Positions 5,030 to 5,719 of a stretch of 5,719 nucleotides of DNA are shown here, one piece after another. This DNA comes from Desulfatirhabdium butyrativorans (GTDB lineage Bacteria; Desulfobacterota; Desulfobacteria; Desulfobacterales; JAIFKL01): contig DZCT01000335.1 in assembly GCA_022736535.1 (NCBI GenBank), positions 1 through 5,719 on the forward strand, in the 5' to 3' direction. The notes beneath the pieces are model-generated. The model ran no database searches and was not told where the DNA came from. It saw only the letters and a program-made list of their open reading frames with translations. Each line of letters starts with the position of its first letter. Positions within the stretch are counted from its first letter, which is position 1. Made by a program: the position numbers and the translations under genes.

Positions 5030-5719
5030 ATGAAAGAAGTGGTGATTGTAAGCGGTTCAAGGACCGCCATCGGTACATTCGGCGCAGGATTGAAGGATAT
5101 TTCAGTGGTTGAACTCGGTTCGATTGTCATGAAAGAGACTCTGAAAAAAGCAAATCTGAAGCCGGTTCCCAGCGAAGAAATGAAACAATGTACGCCGGAT
5201 AAGCTGAAAGACAGAGGGATTATCGAACTCGAAAAAAAAGGCTATGACTGGAACGATGCTGCCGCGCCCCTTACCGTTGACGAAGTTATCATGGGCAACG
5301 TGCTTCAGGCGGGACAGGGACAGAATACCGCCAGACAGGCGATGATACGCGCCGGCTTTCCGAAAGAGACACCTGCCATGACCATCAACAAAATCTGCGG
5401 CTCCGGTCTGAAAGCCATTGCATTGGGCGCGACCGCGATTATGGCAGGACAGACGGAAACGGTGCTTGCCGGCGGGCAGGAAAGCATGAGCAACGCGCCG
5501 CTGGCATTGCTGAAAGCCCGCTGGGGCTATCGGATGGAACTGACCGGCGTGGGCGAAGTTCATGACCTGATGGTTTTTGACGGTCTGTACGAAATCTTTT
5601 ACGGCTATCACATGGGGCTGACCGCGGAAAACATCGCCTCCCTGTATGACATCAGCAGAAAAGAGCAGGATGAACTCGGTGTTCTGAGCCATACCCGCGC
5701 CAGAAAAGCCATCAAAGAG
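5030..5719 (+). CDS. Acetyl-CoA acetyltransferase (thiolase), 5' part, cut by the window edge
   Basis: The first 230 residues are present and the frame is still open at the edge; family members are about 390-430 residues. Thiolases condense two acetyl-CoA into acetoacetyl-CoA or cleave 3-ketoacyl-CoA, in the cytoplasm. The start VVIVSGSRTAIGTFGAGL (4-21) is typical. VDEVIMGNVLQAGQGQNTARQA (83-104) leads to the nucleophile in NKICGSGLKAI (120-130), where Cys123 matches the family active-site cysteine near position 89. GGQESMSNAP (148-157) and the CoA-loop motif YGYHMG with TAEN (191-201) follow. The later catalytic His and second Cys lie outside the window. Two oddities are seen: about 34 extra residues between 44 and 81, and Leu158 where many thiolases have His after the MSxAP motif. 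The insertion appears in-frame and lysine-rich, and it resembles what I recall of desulfobacterial thiolases. The gene could be a biosynthetic or degradative thiolase; the substrate length is not resolved. Confidence 0.93.
   Translation, partial: MKEVVIVSGSRTAIGTFGAGLKDISVVELGSIVMKETLKKANLKPVPSEEMKQCTPDKLKDRGIIELEKKGYDWNDAAAPLTVDEVIMGNVLQAGQGQNTARQAMIRAGFPKETPAMTINKICGSGLKAIALGATAIMAGQTETVLAGGQESMSNAPLALLKARWGYRMELTGVGEVHDLMVFDGLYEIFYGYHMGLTAENIASLYDISRKEQDELGVLSHTRARKAIKE

Noticed and set aside
5231..5240. Programmed frameshift site (A8 run in the thiolase)
   Set aside because: The main frame continues with conserved thiolase sequence on both sides, so no shift is needed; the run is ordinary Lys coding.
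5102..5692. Minus-strand open frame of 196 codons opposite the thiolase
   Set aside because: The plus strand encodes an unmistakable thiolase with a strong ribosome-binding site; the reverse frame is a shadow.

Overview
The window holds five protein-coding genes, one of them cut by the right edge, separated by gaps full of short dispersed inverted repeats. I see no rRNA, tRNA, CRISPR array, transposase or phage gene. Four genes lie on the minus strand and one on the plus strand. The likely source is an anaerobic, repeat-rich bacterium, probably of the sulfate-reducing Desulfobacterota (Desulfobacterales-like). This rests on the thiolase, whose extra segment and flanking sequence resemble what I remember of thiolases from that group, on the pairing of a COG2403 GTPase with carbamate kinase, and on the style of the repeats. 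It is an inference, not a database match.

Region by region. Positions 1-138 hold only repeat modules. Positions 139-2449 on the minus strand are a probable two-gene operon: a COG2403 protein of the cyclic 2,3-diphosphoglycerate synthetase/GTPase type, then carbamate kinase (arcC). They are 67 bp apart, and a duplicated 13-bp near-palindrome fills much of that gap and supplies the arcC ribosome-binding site. Positions 2450-2659 contain a long nested inverted repeat. Positions 2660-3733 on the minus strand encode a basic protein of about 357 residues that I do not recognise. Positions 3734-4026 are non-coding as far as I can tell and end in another imperfect inverted repeat. Positions 4027-4818 on the minus strand encode an NRDE/TANGO2-family protein. 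Positions 4819-5029 are a divergent intergenic region with a strong hairpin-forming repeat. From 5030 to the edge, on the plus strand, is the first 230 residues of an acetyl-CoA acetyltransferase-type thiolase with an insertion of roughly 34 residues ahead of its active-site cysteine.

How the genes may work together. Carbamate kinase makes ATP from carbamoyl phosphate. The COG2403 protein is expected to be a P-loop phosphotransfer enzyme or GTPase. Their co-orientation suggests a shared role in acyl-phosphate or nitrogen/energy metabolism, but the COG2403 substrate is not shown by sequence. The thiolase belongs to acyl-CoA metabolism and is transcribed away from the NRDE gene. The unknown gene shows no functional link to its neighbours. 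The most unusual aspect is the repeat content: modules of the same composite repeat lie on both sides of the COG2403-arcC operon, and repeat-derived hairpins sit where they could affect translation or mRNA ends. I found no clear new defence, mobile or biosynthetic system.
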